Shown here piece after piece: positions 55,012-57,104 of a stretch of DNA of 57,104 nucleotides; within the stretch, counting starts at the first letter, position 1, and each line of letters starts with the position of its first letter. Source of the DNA: Psychroflexus gondwanensis ACAM 44 (lineage in GTDB: Bacteria > Bacteroidota > Bacteroidia > Flavobacteriales > Flavobacteriaceae); the NCBI RefSeq assembly GCF_000355905.1, contig NZ_APLF01000013.1, forward strand, positions 119 to 57,222. The letters run 5' to 3'. The notes below the pieces were generated by a model. The model was not told the origin of the DNA, ran no database searches, and saw nothing but the letters and a program-made list of their open reading frames with translations. Made by a program: the position numbers and the translations under genes.

Positions 55012-55501
55012 AGAGATAAGCTTAGCAAAGTTTCAGAGTTCTTGGGTTTAAAAGTAATTATAATAGGCTAATTATGGGGTAGAAATCTGGGTTTATAAAA
55101 GCCCTGCATATGGAAAGTTAGAACTCTAGGCAGGTATTTGCTGGGTAATACAAAAGATGAATTTTAAAAAATAAATAGTGTCCATAAAAATAATTGCAAA
55201 AATGAAAATGACAAAAACCTGCGTTTGCGATATAATAAAAAAGAATAAGCGAGTAGTGTTGGCAATCTTCCGTTGCCTTAAAATCTTAAATGCAGCATTT
55301 TTAGTGGTTATTAAAATATCTCTTGTATACTATATATGAAAGTGCTAGTTTAGTTGGTCATAAAAGCAACGTTCCAAATAGATATATGCCCTATACTGAA
55401 GAGTTGAATAGAGTTTATGGGGATGTTATAGGGCATTTTAGGACGACACAAAGGAAACTGCATTCCATTATGGCAACAAACACTTTTGACAACAGAATTT
55501 T
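55012..55501. other. Intergenic stretch with an inverted 10-mer and possible cassette boundary
   Basis: About 490 bases of AT-rich DNA. ATGCCCTATA (55386-55395) and TATAGGGCAT (55427-55436) are perfect inverted copies. The 11-mer TGTTATAGGGC at 55425-55435 is the inverse of GCCCTATAACA found at 56046-56056 after the next gene. A 60-codon frame here is not convincing. Confidence 0.5.
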
Positions 55502-56011
55502 ATGAAAATATTCGTTTGGACGACAATCATAATTTCCTATTTATTCATCATTTTGGCTGTGTTACCTGTTCGACTTTTTCTCGTTCAGACAACTATTACT
55601 AACACGCTTGACAAAGAAATATTTGTAACACCGTTCGGACGAGAAAGAAGCACAATAACAACGACAATTCCTTTAGAGTTTAAATTCCCTGGAATTTCAA
55701 ATCCTTTCAACAAAAAAATATCTGTAAAGCCTGACGAAACAATTGAGCTGTATCATGACAATGACGTTTGTATGCTTGACGGGCTGCTAATTGCTAAAAG
55801 TGATAGTTTGTTCAAAGTAAACAATGACAAACAATCCAACGACCATTACATAATCAACAATGCAGCTTTAACAAACACCGCAGACAAGTTATTTGCCGAC
55901 TATAATGAATATAAATTTGGCGACTTTATTGGTTTTACTTTCCAAATTTTACTATTACTTTATGCTCCAATTATGACCGTAGTAATATTGACAAAGAAAT
56001 TTAAAAAGTGA
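55502..56011 (+). CDS. Membrane protein of unknown function
   Basis: A 169-residue protein with a membrane segment near each end (about 4-28 and 143-163), so a 110-residue domain probably lies on the far side of the membrane. That domain contains a short repeated T-I-T-T-T and a polar, Asn-rich part. I do not recognise a family. It has no close neighbour on either side, is flanked by inverted copies of an 11-mer, and sits like a gene-cassette cargo. Confidence 0.65.
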   Translation: MKIFVWTTIIISYLFIILAVLPVRLFLVQTTITNTLDKEIFVTPFGRERSTITTTIPLEFKFPGISNPFNKKISVKPDETIELYHDNDVCMLDGLLIAKSDSLFKVNNDKQSNDHYIINNAALTNTADKLFADYNEYKFGDFIGFTFQILLLLYAPIMTVVILTKKFKK

Positions 56012-56045
56012 AAACAGAAATGGACACCATAACGAAAAGAAAAAC

Positions 56046-56179
56046 GCCCTATAACAGCATCTACAATAAATTGGCGGTTCAGTGCTCCGCAGACACATTT
56101 GTGGTTAATCAAACATTGGTTCTCCGCATCAACATTTGTGGTGAAAATCGCCAACTTCTTCTAGCTGCTGACCGTTAGC
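56046..56179. repeat. attC-like imperfect inverted repeat between two small genes
   Basis: TAACAGCA (56052-56059) faces TGCT...GTTA (56166-56176), and TTGGCG (56071-56076) faces CGCCAA (56149-56154), with GTTAGCAT at the right edge. This two-box organisation, with RYYYAAC-like and GTTRRRY-like ends, resembles an integron attC site. The loop holds a direct pair CTCCGCA...ACATTTGTGGT (starting 56085 and 56122). Whether an integrase recognises it is not known. Confidence 0.45.
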
Positions 56180-56185
56180 ATACAT

Positions 56186-57052
56186 ATGAATAAAAAAATC
56201 GTACTTACCATTTTAATTTTGATAACTCAATTTGGATTTGCTCAAAATGACAAAAAAGCTGTGAAAACATCAAAGGGAGTTTTAGAATTGATAAAGCAAA
56301 AAGATTACACTGAATTTTTCAATTCATTTGAGGATACAATAAAAACGAGAATTGAGGAGTATCAAAAAAGTGCAGGTTCGGATTACATTCAAAAAACGGT
56401 TGATGATTTCAACGAAACCTTATCGAATGCAAAAATTGATTTTGACAATTTCAATAAAAAATTAGTCGTTCCGATTGACGGAAATTCTAAACTTAATTAT
56501 GTGGTTTATCAATTCCCAATGGGAAAGAAAAATGATAGTAAAGATTATTTAGAAACTTCGTTCTTTAAAGAAAATAACTTCACCAAAATTTACAGTATAG
56601 ATATTGTAAGAGTACAAAGAATGCCAAATGTAAAAGTCATTCACGGAGCGGAGGAAGAGGAAATTCCGGAATCTGGCGAAGTGGTTTCAGAAAATTATGA
56701 TGATACAGGCTTTGTGAAAAAAATAAAATATCGTGATTTTACTCATTTGATAACGATAGATTTTGACCGACACCAAAATAAAACTCGCGAGACAAGATTT
56801 CCACTCGATATTCTGACTTACAAATCTATTACCGCATATTACGAAAATGGAAATATCCGACTTCTGGCAAATTATGACAATGGACTTGTAGCTGGAAGTT
56901 TTACTGAATTTCACGAAAATGGAAAAATAAGCGAGAGCGGATTTTATGGTAACGGATTAAAAAAAGACGGAGTTTGGACATATTTCGACGAACAAGGAAA
57001 ACTGACCAAAACGGAAACTTACGAGAATGGTAAACTAATCAACACGGAATAA
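56186..57052 (+). CDS. Exported protein with C-terminal YwqK/MORN-type repeats
   Basis: A 288-residue protein with a signal peptide (about 1-19, ending FAQ). A DUF-like domain of about 110 residues follows (SKGVLELIKQKDYTEFFNSFED...). After a linker, the last 75 residues contain MORN-variant repeats such as YYENGNIRLLANYDNG, FHENGKISESGFYGNG and FDEQGKLTKTETYENGKLINTE, the pattern of proteins annotated as YwqK-family antitoxins. No toxin partner is visible, so a toxin-antitoxin role is not supported here. It could be a complete cassette cargo. Confidence 0.8.
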   Translation: MNKKIVLTILILITQFGFAQNDKKAVKTSKGVLELIKQKDYTEFFNSFEDTIKTRIEEYQKSAGSDYIQKTVDDFNETLSNAKIDFDNFNKKLVVPIDGNSKLNYVVYQFPMGKKNDSKDYLETSFFKENNFTKIYSIDIVRVQRMPNVKVIHGAEEEEIPESGEVVSENYDDTGFVKKIKYRDFTHLITIDFDRHQNKTRETRFPLDILTYKSITAYYENGNIRLLANYDNGLVAGSFTEFHENGKISESGFYGNGLKKDGVWTYFDEQGKLTKTETYENGKLINTE

Positions 57053-57104
57053 ATGCGTGTAGCAATAATTAAGCATATGGCGTGCCGATAGGCCAACACT
57101 TCCA

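Noticed and set aside
55323..55505. 60-codon frame with TTG start before the membrane protein gene
   Set aside because: No motif, no clear ribosome binding or promoter, overlaps the next start codon; kept as non-coding DNA, though a remnant is possible.
1..57104. CRISPR arrays, rRNA genes and prophage modules
   Set aside because: No regularly spaced short repeats, no rRNA signature and no phage structural genes were seen in any part of the window.

Overview
The window is AT-rich chromosomal DNA from a member of the Bacteroidota, almost certainly family Flavobacteriaceae. The evidence is the gliding-motility pair gldB-gldC, a secreted protease with a type IX secretion C-terminal domain, promoters of the Bacteroidota TAnnTTTG (-7) type, a MurE with the meso-DAP signature, and a DnaG lacking its zinc ligands. 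I cannot name a species.

Layout. Positions 1-7.1 kb carry housekeeping genes: polyprenyl diphosphate synthase, dnaG, nadE (divergent from gldB), gldB-gldC, a small conserved protein, engB and an alpha/beta hydrolase. Positions 7.4-22.8 kb hold a compact division and cell-wall (dcw) cluster, mraZ-rsmH-ftsL-ftsI-murE-mraY-murD-ftsW-murG-murC-ftsQ-ftsA-ftsZ, all on + with gaps of 24 bases or less. It is preceded by a three-repeat MraZ operator and two consensus DnaA boxes. murF, murB and ddl are absent from the cluster. Next come a large secreted subtilisin-like protease and a hotdog thioesterase. A thiamin salvage operon, thiE-(NMT1/THI5-like)-thiM-tenA-thiD, follows at 27-31 kb behind a TPP riboswitch with a transcription terminator.

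Positions 32.8-38 kb look like an accessory, decaying region. It holds a 190-base-period duplication with REP-like hairpins, a broken small gene, a DUF3095 gene, a truncated IS30-type transposase beside a perfect 32-base palindrome, and an M23 peptidase gene frameshifted in a G run. After it come an S9 peptidase, tRNA-Arg(TCG) and a GatB/YqeY-domain protein.

Positions 41.5-46.8 kb contain the most interesting group: a TauE/SafE permease, a 1-Cys peroxiredoxin, a di-heme cytochrome c lipoprotein, a PhnA-like zinc ribbon protein, an Asp/Glu racemase-family protein and a type II sulfide:quinone oxidoreductase. Four of these genes are preceded by the same 45-base arrangement: a TGTAAC-N4-GTTAC dyad and a TAnnTTT(G/A) -7 element at exactly the same spacing. 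This suggests one CRP/FNR-type activator controlling a sulfide/redox module. It is followed by a strong terminator and a long imperfect inverted repeat that may be a structured RNA.

Positions 47.1-55 kb carry the usual pair of PBP1C and an alpha-2-macroglobulin lipoprotein on the minus strand. The last 2 kb resembles cassette-type DNA: two small genes of unknown role separated by an attC-like imperfect inverted repeat.
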